Assembly: GCF_900182545.1 (NCBI RefSeq)
Contig: NZ_FXTJ01000001.1
Location: 930,001-994,000, forward strand
From: Geodermatophilus aquaeductus
Lineage (GTDB): Bacteria > Actinomycetota > Actinomycetes > Mycobacteriales > Geodermatophilaceae
Length of the DNA stretch: 64,000 bases
Direction: 5' to 3'
The translations under genes were made by a program, and so were the position numbers. Position 1 is the first letter of the stretch. Every line of letters starts with the position of its first letter. This document shows positions 7,176 through 14,979 of the stretch, in pieces. The notes under the pieces are model-generated. The model was not told where the DNA came from and searched no databases. It saw only the letters and a program-made list of their open reading frames with translations.

Positions 7176-8273
7176 GAGGTCCTGGACCGGCTGCGCCGGG
7201 AGCCCGACGTCGAGGCGCCGGACCTGGTCGCCGTCGACGCCACCGACCGGCTGCTGCTCGACACCGCCGAGCGGCTGCCGGAGCAGCGGGTGGTCGTCGT
7301 CGACGACGCGTACGGCGCGCTCACCCTCGGCGCGGTCGCGGCCGGGGCGCGCGACGTGCGGGTGTCGCAGGACCTGCTGGTCGGCGAGCGGGCGCTCGAG
7401 CTCAACGCCGGGCGCTGCGGCCTGGCCGGCACCTACCGCTCCGCGCCCCTGGACACCGGGCTGTTCGACGGCGCGACCCTCGTGCTGGCCCGCGCGCCCC
7501 GGGCCCTCGACGCGCTGCGCGAGCTCACCGAGCTGGCCGCCGCGACCGCCGACCCGGGGGTGACCGTGCTGGTCGGCGGCCGGATCAAGCACATGACCCT
7601 CGGCATGAACGACGTGCTGCGGGCCGGGTTCACCGAGGTCTCGGCCACCCTGGCGCGGCAGAAGTCGCGGGTGCTGGTGGCCCGCGGGCCGCGGCCGGAC
7701 GTGCGGCCCTCCTTCCCGCGCTGCCGGCACGACGACGCCCTGGACCTCGACGTCTGCGCGCACGGTGCGGCCTTCGCCGGCACCCGCGTCGACGACGGCA
7801 CCCGGCTGCTGCTCGGCGCCCTCGACACCGCCGCCCCCGGCGCCCGCATCGCGATCGACCTGGGCTGCGGCACCGGCGTGCTGGCCGCCGCCCTCGCCCG
7901 CGCGCGGCCCGACCTGACGGTGACGGCCACCGACCAGTCGGCCGCCGCGGTGAGCTCGGCGCGGGCCACGCTGGCGCGCGCCGGGCTCGACCGGGTGCGG
8001 GTCCTGCGCGACGACGCCGCCTCGACCCTGCCCGACGCCGGCGCGGACCTCGTCGTCTGCAACCCGCCGTTCCACCTGGGCGCGGCCGTGGTGACGGCGG
8101 CCGCCGACCGGCTGTTCACCGCCGCCGCGCGGCTGCTGCGGCCCGGCGGCGAGCTGTGGACGGTCTACAACAACCGGCTGCCGCACCGGGCGGCGCTGCG
8201 GCGGCTCGTCGGCCCGACCCGTGCCGCCGCGAGCGACCGCCGGTACACGGTGACGGTGTCGACGCGCGGGTAG
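7158..8273 (+). CDS. Class I SAM methyltransferase, RlmG/RsmC-like rRNA guanine N2-methyltransferase
   Basis: 371 residues. As in RsmC and RlmG, there are two methyltransferase-like halves. The N-terminal one is degenerate (VVVVDDAYGALTLG; no SAM motif). The C-terminal one is active-looking, with AIDLGCGTGVLAA (motif I, about residues 233-245) and CNPPFH (motif IV, catalytic N-P-P-F that binds the target base). Known members methylate G1207 of 16S or G1835 of 23S rRNA. The start is unusual: ATG 7158 lies in the middle of a dispersed palindrome. No other start preserves the conserved VLDRLRREPDVEAPDLVAVD N-terminus, so the repeat appears to have donated the start codon. Confidence 0.85.
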   Translation: MAISAAEVLDRLRREPDVEAPDLVAVDATDRLLLDTAERLPEQRVVVVDDAYGALTLGAVAAGARDVRVSQDLLVGERALELNAGRCGLAGTYRSAPLDTGLFDGATLVLARAPRALDALRELTELAAATADPGVTVLVGGRIKHMTLGMNDVLRAGFTEVSATLARQKSRVLVARGPRPDVRPSFPRCRHDDALDLDVCAHGAAFAGTRVDDGTRLLLGALDTAAPGARIAIDLGCGTGVLAAALARARPDLTVTATDQSAAAVSSARATLARAGLDRVRVLRDDAASTLPDAGADLVVCNPPFHLGAAVVTAAADRLFTAAARLLRPGGELWTVYNNRLPHRAALRRLVGPTRAAASDRRYTVTVSTRG

Positions 8274-8328
8274 CCGGCTCAGAGGGTCAGGGCCAGGACC
8301 GGCTGCGGCGCGGCGGCGACCGGGGCGC

Positions 8329-8823
8329 TCAGTGCGCGGGGCGGGCGCTGCGGGTGCGTACCGGGGGCTGGGACGACCACGGGAAGTCGATCCAGGCGTC
8401 GGTGCGACGCCACACGTAGTCGCACGTGACCAGGGACCGGGACTTCTCGTAGACGACGGCCGTCCGCACCGCCGACACGTAGCCGGCGCAGAAGTCGCGC
8501 ACCAGCTCCAGTGTCCTGCCGGTGTCGGCGACGTCGTCGGCGACCAGCACGTTCGCCCCGGTCAGGTCGACGGCGTCCAGCGTCGGCGGGAGCACCACCG
8601 GCAGGTCCAGCCGCTCGTCGACGCCGGTGTAGAACTCGACGTTCATCACGAACAGGTTCTTGACGTCGAGCGCGTAGCCCAGCGCCCCGCCGAGGAACAG
8701 CCCGCCGCGGGCGATCGACAGGATGAGGTCGGGCTCGAAGCCGTCGTCGGCCACCTGCTGCGCCAGCTCGCGCGCCGCCGTCCCGAACAGGTCGTAGGTC
8801 AGGACCTCGCGCTCGTCGCCCAC
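8329..8823 (-). CDS. Purine-type phosphoribosyltransferase
   Basis: 164 residues from GTG 8823. The PRPP-binding loop is VLVADDVADTGRTLELV (about residues 90-106). An upstream SIARGGLFLGGAL gives the flexible loop and carries the R-G-G usual in Gpt/Hpt-type enzymes. A W-x-x-TDAWIDFPW hood lies near the C-terminus. The family transfers phosphoribose to xanthine, guanine or hypoxanthine for purine salvage. Base specificity cannot be assigned. It is convergent with the methyltransferase (stop 8273), and the 55 bp between them shows no clear terminator. A purine role would fit the urate genes 1 kb away, but they are not co-transcribed. Confidence 0.82.
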   Translation of the reverse strand: MGDEREVLTYDLFGTAARELAQQVADDGFEPDLILSIARGGLFLGGALGYALDVKNLFVMNVEFYTGVDERLDLPVVLPPTLDAVDLTGANVLVADDVADTGRTLELVRDFCAGYVSAVRTAVVYEKSRSLVTCDYVWRRTDAWIDFPWSSQPPVRTRSARPAH

Positions 8824-8874
8824 GCCGGCCGATGGTGCCAGCGGCCGCCCCGGGGACGGTGGGCAGGGTCGTGT

Positions 8875-8935
8875 TCAACCGTCTGGTTGACGACCGAGGC
8901 AGCCGCTGGCTACGGTTGCTCAACCATTCGGTTGA
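8875..8935. promoter_or_regulatory. Tandem TCAACC-n4-GGTTGA operators before DoxX gene
   Basis: Two 16-bp palindromes, TCAACC-GTCT-GGTTGA (8875-8890) and TCAACC-ATTC-GGTTGA (8920-8935), sit 45 bp apart centre to centre, 20-65 bp upstream of the DoxX start at 8955. A third half-overlap, GGTTG-CT-CAACC, spans 8914-8925. Two identical-arm sites suggest cooperative dimer binding by a regulator of the ArsR, MarR or HxlR type. No such regulator gene is adjacent, so it must act from elsewhere. Confidence 0.6.
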
Positions 8936-8954
8936 CAACGCTCGGGAGGGCGAC

Positions 8955-9344
8955 ATGACCAGCACCTCGATCCCCCGGACCTCCGCCGGCGGCCGCGCCG
9001 CCACCGCCGCCCTCTGGGCCGGCCAGGCGCTGCTCGCGGCGGTCTTCGCCGGGGCCGGCCTGGCGAAGCTGGCCGGCGACCCCGCCATGGTCGAGATGTT
9101 CGCCGACGTGGGGGCCGGTCAGTGGCTGCGCTTCCTGGTCGGGACCTGCGAGGTCGCCGGTGCGGTCGGGGTCCTGGTGCCCCGCCTCGCCGTCGCCGCC
9201 GCCGGTGGGCTGGCACTGCTCATGGTCGGGGCGACGGTCACCAACGTGGCAGTGCTGGAGGCGAGCCCGCTCCCGTCCGCCGCGCTGCTCGTCCTGGCCG
9301 TGCTCGTCGCGTGGGGCCGGCGGGCGGCGGCGCCGCGCTCCTGA
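8955..9344 (+). CDS. DoxX family membrane protein
   Basis: 129 residues from ATG 8955, preceded by GGGAGGG. An upstream in-frame ATG at 8832 would lie before the operators and is rejected. Four hydrophobic segments are seen: AALWAGQALLAAVFAGAGLAK, WLRFLVGTCEVAGAVGVLVP, LAVAAAGGLALLMVGATVTN and AALLVLAVLVAWG. The G-A-G-L-A-K-L motif at the end of helix 1 and the G-x-x-E in helix 2 are DoxX features. DoxX-like proteins relate to quinone- or redox-linked membrane functions and detoxification. The target here is unknown. Expression is probably controlled through the paired TCAACC/GGTTGA sites. Confidence 0.82.
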   Translation: MTSTSIPRTSAGGRAATAALWAGQALLAAVFAGAGLAKLAGDPAMVEMFADVGAGQWLRFLVGTCEVAGAVGVLVPRLAVAAAGGLALLMVGATVTNVAVLEASPLPSAALLVLAVLVAWGRRAAAPRS

Positions 9345-9350
9345 GGTCGG

Positions 9351-10256
9351 TCAGCAGGAGCCCGGGGTGCCCAGCCACGCGACCTCCGCGGGCGGGACGT
9401 CGTCGCGCAGCACGGCGCCCTCGATGAGGCCGTAGGGCCGGTCGTCGGCGTGGTAGACGAGCACGTCGTCCTCGCCCGGGGTGTTGGACAGGCCGTACGC
9501 CGAGAGGTCCTGCAGGAAGTGGTGCCGGTTCGGCATCGACATCCGCACCTCGGCGACGTCGCCGAACCGCTCGAGCACCGCCTCGCCCATCGCGTACAGC
9601 GTCTGCTGCAGGGCGAGGGAGTGCGTGGCGGCGAAGGTCTCCACCAGCGTCGTCCGGACGCCGTCGTACACCGCGTCCCAGTCGAGGTCGAGCGAGGTGT
9701 AGCGCCAGCGGGCGGTGACCGCGGTGGCCAGGACGCGGTCGCGGGTCTCGGCCAGCGTCGTGTAGCGGTCGCGCGGGAAGCCCCAGAACTCCGAGCCGGT
9801 GGTCTTGAGGACGACGAGGTCGGTGAGCCCGGCGAGCACGTGGAGGTCGTTCCCGTCAGCGGTGACCACCGCCGTCCGGACCTCCCCGCCGGGGCGGCGG
9901 AAGGCGTGCATGTGCGGCTGCCCGCCGACGGCGATCCGCTCCCAGCCGTAGGACTCCACGGCCACCCGGGCACCGGTGATCCAGTCGTAGGAGCCGGCGA
10001 AGTGCCGCGCCAGGCGCAGTCCGAACGCCTCCGGGGAGCCGACGCCGTCGCGGGCGAAGGCGAAGACGGTGTTCTTCTGCGCGTCGGTGGTGAGGACGTG
10101 CGCGTTGTCGCCGTCGGTGTGCGCCGCCGCGAAGTCCCCGCGCAGGCTGCTGCTGACGTTGAGGTCGACCAGCTCGTGGGAGGCCCTGCTGCGGTCGACC
10201 GCGACGACGCGGACCTCCGCCTTCCCGTACTGGTTGGGTCCGAGCACGATCGCCAT
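9351..10256 (-). CDS. uox: Factor-independent urate hydroxylase (uricase)
   Basis: 301 residues; last gene of the urate operon. Converts urate, oxygen and water to 5-hydroxyisourate and hydrogen peroxide without a cofactor. Two tunnelling-fold repeats. The catalytic residues are recognisable: Lys in NQYGKAEVRV (about residue 12), Thr in TTDAQKNTVFAFA (about residue 57) and His in MPNRHHFLQDL. The length and the start LGPNQYGKAEV are typical. It lies 55 bp downstream of the arginase-family gene. The 3' end meets the DoxX gene with a 6-bp gap. Confidence 0.95.
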   Translation of the reverse strand: MAIVLGPNQYGKAEVRVVAVDRSRASHELVDLNVSSSLRGDFAAAHTDGDNAHVLTTDAQKNTVFAFARDGVGSPEAFGLRLARHFAGSYDWITGARVAVESYGWERIAVGGQPHMHAFRRPGGEVRTAVVTADGNDLHVLAGLTDLVVLKTTGSEFWGFPRDRYTTLAETRDRVLATAVTARWRYTSLDLDWDAVYDGVRTTLVETFAATHSLALQQTLYAMGEAVLERFGDVAEVRMSMPNRHHFLQDLSAYGLSNTPGEDDVLVYHADDRPYGLIEGAVLRDDVPPAEVAWLGTPGSC

Positions 10257-10311
10257 GCCGCGCAGCCTGCCCCACGCGGGTTGCGCCGGTGTTGCACGTG
10301 GAACCGGCGGG

Positions 10312-11211
10312 TCAGGGGAGCGCGGCGGCCAGTTGCCCGGCCAGCCGGACCACGTCCTCGGCGCAGCCGCCGTCCGGGTCCTGCTCGGGGTCGTAGATCG
10401 CCACGCTCCAGCCGGCGCAGCCGGGCACCTCGAGCGCGCCCAGCAGCAGGCCGGTCAGGTCCGCCCAGCCCAGGCCGCCGGGGTCGTCCGGGACGCCGGG
10501 CAGCCCCTGCGCCGGGAAGACGACGGGGTCCAGGACGTCGAGGTCGACGTGCAGCCACCACCGGGCCGACGCGGCGGCCACGTGCCCCGCCGCCTCCCGC
10601 CCGGCCGCGCGCGGGGCGGCGGCCACCTCGCCGGCGTCGCGCAGCCAGACGCCGGCGTCCCGCAGCGAGCCGACGGCGAACGATGCCCGCCAGTCGCGGT
10701 CGCGGGGGCCGAGCACCGCCAGGGCCGCCGGGTCGAGCGCGCCGCGACGGCGGGCGAGCGGACCGGTGAGCAGCCGGCCGGTGAGCCCGAGCAGCAGCCC
10801 GATCTCGGTGTTGGCCGCCTCGCCGTCCTCGGAGACGTCCAGCGGCACCGCGTCCTCGTGGCCGTCGACGAACACCAGGCCCGCGGTCCCGGCCGCCTCC
10901 CGCAGGCCGGCGACCGTCCCGAGGAGCAGGGCGCAGTCGCCGCCGTGGACGACCGGGAGGCGGCCGGCGGCGACGGCCGCGGCGACCCGCGCGGCGAGCT
11001 GGTCCGTGGCCGACACCAGGGCCGCCTCGTTGAGCAGGCCGCCGGCGGGACCCCGCTCCGCGACGGGCTCCGGGAGGTCCAGCAGGGTGTCGCGGGCGGG
11101 GGAGCCGAGCGCCGCGGCGAGCCCGGCCCGGCGCAGGGCGGCCGCGGCGAGGGCCTGGTTGCCGGGCCGGCCGTAGCCGTCGAACGGCACCCCGACGAGC
11201 TCGACCTCCAC
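10312..11211 (-). CDS. Arginase/ureohydrolase-family protein in the urate operon
   Basis: 299 residues from GTG 11211, 14 bp after hiuH. Binuclear-manganese hydrolase fold: the conserved segments are HGGDCALLLG, VDGHEDAV and HVDLDVLDP. Five of the six classical Mn ligands are present (D-x-H-x-D and D-x-D). The His of the usual GGDH motif is Cys here, a variant seen in a divergent subgroup. Family members cleave guanidino or ureido groups (arginase, agmatinase, formimidoylglutamase). Its place between hiuH and uox suggests a step in breaking down allantoin-derived ureides, but no substrate is proven. The operon has no allantoinase or allantoicase in view. Confidence 0.75.
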   Translation of the reverse strand: MEVELVGVPFDGYGRPGNQALAAAALRRAGLAAALGSPARDTLLDLPEPVAERGPAGGLLNEAALVSATDQLAARVAAAVAAGRLPVVHGGDCALLLGTVAGLREAAGTAGLVFVDGHEDAVPLDVSEDGEAANTEIGLLLGLTGRLLTGPLARRRGALDPAALAVLGPRDRDWRASFAVGSLRDAGVWLRDAGEVAAAPRAAGREAAGHVAAASARWWLHVDLDVLDPVVFPAQGLPGVPDDPGGLGWADLTGLLLGALEVPGCAGWSVAIYDPEQDPDGGCAEDVVRLAGQLAAALP

Positions 11212-11225
11212 CGCGGCGCGCCCGG

Positions 11226-11543
11226 TCAGCTGCCGCGGTAGGTGGAGTAGGCGAACGGGGAGAGCAGCAGCGGCACGTGGTGGTGGGCGGCGGGCTCGGC
11301 CACGGTGAACGTCAGCGTGACCTCCGGCCAGAACGCCGTCGTCCCGCGTGCGGTGAACCAGGCGCCGGTGGCGAAGACCAGCCGGTGCGGCCCGGCCGGC
11401 GTGGCCTCCTCGGTCAGCCGGCAGCGGCCGTCGTCGTCGGTCACGCCCTCGGCCAGCAGGGAGTCCCCCGCGAGCAGGCGGATGGCGATCCCCGCGGCCG
11501 GGCGCCCGTCGACGGCGTCGAGCACGTGCGTGGACACGCTCAC
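11226..11543 (-). CDS. hiuH: Hydroxyisourate hydrolase
   Basis: 105 residues from GTG 11543. Transthyretin-like fold. Hydrolyses 5-hydroxyisourate, the uricase product, to OHCU. Diagnostic features are STHVLDAVDGRPAAG at the N-terminus (catalytic His), the HHHVPLLLSPF segment and the C-terminal tetrapeptide YRGS, the signature that separates HiuH from transthyretin. Its start overlaps the stop of the preceding uraD gene (GTGA at 11540-11543), so the two are translationally coupled. Confidence 0.95.
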   Translation of the reverse strand: MSVSTHVLDAVDGRPAAGIAIRLLAGDSLLAEGVTDDDGRCRLTEEATPAGPHRLVFATGAWFTARGTTAFWPEVTLTFTVAEPAAHHHVPLLLSPFAYSTYRGS

Positions 11544-12037
11544 GAGACGAGCCCCTCCACCCGGAGCTCGGTGATCTGCGCCAGCTGCTCGACCACCTCG
11601 GCCCGCTCGGCCTCCTCGTCGTTGTCCAGCCGGCGGCGCAGCTCGGCGAGCATCTCGTCGGGGGAGCGACCGGCCGCGCGGATCAGGTAGACGTGCCCGA
11701 AGCGCTCCTCGTAGGCGCGGTTGCCCTCGACGATCGCGGCGCGGGTGTCGTCGTCGGCGCCGCCCATCGAGCCCTGCTCGCGGCGGGAGGCCTGCGCCTC
11801 GGCCGAGGAGCCCTCCACCCGGTCGCCGATCCGCGGATGCGCCACCAGGGCCATCTGCACCTCGTCCCAGGGCAGGGCGCGGGCGACCTCCCCGGCGCGG
11901 CGGACCAGCGTGCCGGCGTCGGGGAACGGGCGGCCGGCGACCAGCTCGGCGGCGAAGCGGGGGGCGGCGTTGCAGCCGCGCAGCGCCTCGACGGCGGCGT
12001 CGGCGGGCTCGCTGTTGAACTCGTCGAGGCGGGACAC
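11540..12037 (-). CDS. uraD: 2-oxo-4-hydroxy-4-carboxy-5-ureidoimidazoline (OHCU) decarboxylase
   Basis: 165 residues from GTG 12037; ATG 12058 in the same frame is an alternative start. Converts OHCU to (S)-allantoin, the third step of urate breakdown. The catalytic His is in ALVAHPRIGDR (about residue 60), followed by the S-x-x-E-Q motif (SRREQGSMGGADD). An NRAYEERFGHVYLIRAAGRS segment is typical of the family. First gene of the minus-strand operon uraD-hiuH-arginase-like-uox. It diverges from malate synthase at 12083, so both promoters must share about 45-60 bp. Confidence 0.93.
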   Translation of the reverse strand: MSRLDEFNSEPADAAVEALRGCNAAPRFAAELVAGRPFPDAGTLVRRAGEVARALPWDEVQMALVAHPRIGDRVEGSSAEAQASRREQGSMGGADDDTRAAIVEGNRAYEERFGHVYLIRAAGRSPDEMLAELRRRLDNDEEAERAEVVEQLAQITELRVEGLVS

Positions 12038-12082
12038 GGTGACAGGATGGCAGCTCATCCGGGCAGGCAGAGGGGACGACCG

Positions 12083-13654
12083 ATGACGGACGTGCGCGTG
12101 GAGGGCCCCGACGTCGAGCGGGGCGGGGAGGTCCTCACCCCGGAGGCGCTGGAGTTCGTCGCCGACCTGCAGCGCCGCTTCGGGGCCCAGCGCGACGCCC
12201 TGCTGGCCGCCCGGGCCACCCGGCGGGCCGAGATCGCCACCGCCCGGTGGCTCGACTTCCGCCCCGAGACCGCCGACGTCCGCGACGGCGACTGGCAGGT
12301 CCCCCCGCCGCCGCCCGGGCTCGTCGACCGCCGCGTGGAGATCACCGGCCCCACGGAGCCGAAGATGGCGGTCAACGCGCTCAACTGCGGCGCCGACGTC
12401 TGGCTCGCCGACCTCGAGGACGCCAACACCCCGCACTGGCGCAACGTCGTCACCGGGCAGCAGGTCCTGCGCGACGCCGTCCGCCGTCAGCTGGCGTTCA
12501 CCACCCCCGAGGGCCGGGAGTACCGGCTGCGCGAGGACGGCGACCTGCCCACGATCGTCCCGCGCCCGCGCGGCTGGCACCTGCCCGAGCGGCACCTGCT
12601 GGTCGACGGGCAGCCGGCGGTGGGCGCGCTGGTCGACGCCGGGCTGTACCTGTTCCACAACGCCGCCGAGCAGCTCGAGCGCGGCAGCGGCCCGTACTTC
12701 TACCTCCCGAAGATGGAGGGCCACCTCGAGGCCGGGCTGTGGAAGGTCGTGTTCGACCACGCCGAGCAGGTCCTCGGGATCCCCGAGGGCTCGATCCGCG
12801 CCACGATGCTGATCGAGACCATCCCGGCCGCCTTCGAGATGGAGGAGATGCTGCACGCGCTGGGCAGCCACGCCACCGGCCTCAACGCCGGCCGCTGGGA
12901 CTACCTGTTCAGCGTCATCAAGGTCTTCCGCGAGGCCGGGCCGGAGTTCGTGCTCCCCGACCGGGCGGCGGTCACGATGACCGCGCCGATGATGCGGGCC
13001 TACACCGACCAGCTCGTCGCCGTCTGCCACCGCCGCGGCGCCATGGCCATCGGCGGCATGGCCGCGGCCATCCCCAGCCGGAAGGACGCCGAGGCCAACG
13101 AGCGCGCGGTGGCGAAGGTCCGCGAGGACAAGACCCGCGAGGCCGGCGACGGCTTCGACGGCTCCTGGGTGGCCCACCCGGACCTCGTCCCCGTCTGCCG
13201 CGAGGCCTTCGACGCCGTCCTGGGCGGGCGGCCCAACCAGCTCGACCGGCAGCGGCCCGAGGTGTCGGTGACCGCGGCCCAGCTGCTCGACGTCGCCGGG
13301 GTCCCGGGCGGGCGCACGCTCACCGGGCTGCGGGCCAACGTCGAGGTGGCCATCCGCTACCTGGCCGCGTGGCTGGGCGGCAACGGCGCTGTCGGCATCC
13401 ACGGCCTCATGGAGGACGCCGCCACCGCCGAGATCAGCCGCTCGCAGGTGTGGCAGTGGGTGCACGCCGGCGTCGAGCTCGACACCGGCGAGACGGTGAC
13501 GGAGGACCTGGTCCGCCGGGTCGTGGCCGAGGAGGTCGAGGGCATCGGCGACCTGCCGCACCTCGACGACGCCCGCCGGCTGTTCGAGCAGGTCGCGCTC
13601 GCGCAGGACTTCCCCGACTTCCTGACGCTGCCGGCGTACGAGCTGATCGATTGA
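12083..13654 (+). CDS. aceB: Malate synthase A
   Basis: 523 residues from ATG 12083 with GAGGGGA nine bases upstream. Condenses glyoxylate with acetyl-CoA to malate. Motifs are EPKMAVNALNCGADVWLADL, MLIETIPAAFEMEEM (metal-binding Glu), GLNAGRWDYLFS and AMAIGGMAA. The size matches the A isoform rather than the approximately 720-residue G form. It sits back-to-back with the urate operon, which fits disposal of glyoxylate from purine ureides. Isocitrate lyase is not in the window. The REP-like element copy 2 follows the stop directly. Confidence 0.95.
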   Translation: MTDVRVEGPDVERGGEVLTPEALEFVADLQRRFGAQRDALLAARATRRAEIATARWLDFRPETADVRDGDWQVPPPPPGLVDRRVEITGPTEPKMAVNALNCGADVWLADLEDANTPHWRNVVTGQQVLRDAVRRQLAFTTPEGREYRLREDGDLPTIVPRPRGWHLPERHLLVDGQPAVGALVDAGLYLFHNAAEQLERGSGPYFYLPKMEGHLEAGLWKVVFDHAEQVLGIPEGSIRATMLIETIPAAFEMEEMLHALGSHATGLNAGRWDYLFSVIKVFREAGPEFVLPDRAAVTMTAPMMRAYTDQLVAVCHRRGAMAIGGMAAAIPSRKDAEANERAVAKVREDKTREAGDGFDGSWVAHPDLVPVCREAFDAVLGGRPNQLDRQRPEVSVTAAQLLDVAGVPGGRTLTGLRANVEVAIRYLAAWLGGNGAVGIHGLMEDAATAEISRSQVWQWVHAGVELDTGETVTEDLVRRVVAEEVEGIGDLPHLDDARRLFEQVALAQDFPDFLTLPAYELID

Positions 13655-13714
13655 AGGACCCCCGTGCCCCCCACCACTCGCGAGCTCGCGGCGGGACCCT
13701 GCACGAGGGCCGAG
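13653..13714. repeat. REP-like dispersed element, family A, copy 2
   Basis: Shares GGACCCCC, TGCCCCCCACC, CTCGC and GGGAC/TCCTGCA blocks with 3127-3187, at about 85 percent identity over 59 bp. It begins at the TGA of malate synthase and fills most of the gap to the DUF6986 gene. It may act as a partial terminator or RNA-stability element between the two genes. Confidence 0.75.
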
Positions 13715-13731
13715 CCAACCCGAGCTGCGCC

Positions 13732-14958
13732 ATGACCCTGGGGGAGGACGTCTACGCCGAGCTCGACCGGCGGCTGGCCCCCGTCGACGCCGCGCGCACC
13801 GCCGCGTACCCGGGCGAGCGGCCCGGCCGGCAGCCGGTGCACACCTGCTACGTCCCCGCCGACGCCGTCGTCCCCGGGCTGGCCGCCGCCTGGGGCGCCG
13901 CCGCGCTGGCCGCCCTCGACGAACACGGCCTGCCCGACCTCGGGTACGACGCCGGTCTGCTGGCTCAGGTGCTGCCGCGGGTGCGCGCCAAGCTCGCCGA
14001 CGAGCCGGTCGAGGACCTGCGGGTCGACGCCGAGGACGGCTACCGCGGCCGGCCGGAGGCCGAGGACGGCGACGTCGTGCGCGCGGCGGAGGCGGTCGCC
14101 GCCGACCTCGCCGCCGGCACGGCCCCGCCGTCGGTCGGGATCCGCGCCAAGTCGCTCGAGGGCCCCACCCGCCGCCGCGGCGTCCGCTCCCTCGACCTCT
14201 TCCTCTCCTCCGTCCGCGCAAAGACGGCGGTCGTCACCCTGCCCAAGGTCACCGACGTCGAGCAGGTGCGTGCCTTCCTCCCCGTCCTCGACGCGCTGGA
14301 GGACGCCCACGGCGTCGCGCTGGACCTGGAGCTGCAGGTGGAGACGCCGCAGGCGGTGCTCGGCGCCGACGGTGCGGTGACGCTGGCCCGCATGGTGCAC
14401 GCGGCCGGCCCGCGGCTGACCGGGCTGCACCACGGCACCTACGACTACAGCGCGGCGTTGGGCATCGCGGCCGCGCACCAGTCCTCCGACCACCCGGCGC
14501 TCGACCTCGCCAAGCAGCTCATGCAGGTCGCCGTCGCGGGCACGGGCGCGCGGGCGGTCGACGGCTCCACGAACCTGCTGCCCGTCGGCCCGCGCGAGCA
14601 GGTGCACACCGGCTGGCGGGTGCACGCCGGGCTGGTCCGGCGGGCGCTCGAGCGCGGCCTCTACCAGGGCTGGGACCTCCACCCCGCCCAGCTGGTCACC
14701 CGCTACGTGGCCACCTACGCGTTCTTCCGGGGCGCCCTGCCGGCGGCGGCCGCGCGGCTGACGGCCTACGTCGAGCGGGCCGACGCCGGGGTCCTCGACG
14801 AGCCGGCCACCGCGCGGGCGCTGGCCGGGGTGGTGCTGCGCGGGCTGGACTGCGGCGCCGTCGACGCGGCCGAGGTCACCGCGGCCACCGGCCTGGACCG
14901 CCCGGCCCTCGACGCGCTGGCCGGACGGGGCGCGGCGCGCCCGGGGAGCAGCGCCTAG
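13732..14958 (+). CDS. DUF6986 / HpcH-HpaI-citrate lyase beta-like aldolase
   Basis: 408 residues. A TIM-barrel lyase related to HpcH/HpaI and citrate lyase beta. Visible landmarks are LRVDAEDGYRGRPEAEDGD (acidic metal site), IRAKSLEGPTRRRGVRSLDL, LDLELQVETPQAVLG (ETPQ motif with a metal-binding Glu) and TGLHHGTYDYSAALGI (G-T-x-D-Y). The family acts on 2-oxo acid or acyl-CoA ester bonds, but this subgroup is uncharacterised. It stands 77 bp after malate synthase, and the recurrent pairing with aceB and urate genes suggests it acts on a glyoxylate or ureidoglycolate-related intermediate (inference). Confidence 0.78.
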   Translation: MTLGEDVYAELDRRLAPVDAARTAAYPGERPGRQPVHTCYVPADAVVPGLAAAWGAAALAALDEHGLPDLGYDAGLLAQVLPRVRAKLADEPVEDLRVDAEDGYRGRPEAEDGDVVRAAEAVAADLAAGTAPPSVGIRAKSLEGPTRRRGVRSLDLFLSSVRAKTAVVTLPKVTDVEQVRAFLPVLDALEDAHGVALDLELQVETPQAVLGADGAVTLARMVHAAGPRLTGLHHGTYDYSAALGIAAAHQSSDHPALDLAKQLMQVAVAGTGARAVDGSTNLLPVGPREQVHTGWRVHAGLVRRALERGLYQGWDLHPAQLVTRYVATYAFFRGALPAAAARLTAYVERADAGVLDEPATARALAGVVLRGLDCGAVDAAEVTAATGLDRPALDALAGRGAARPGSSA

Positions 14959-14979
14959 GCTGCCTGCCGTGGTGGCACG

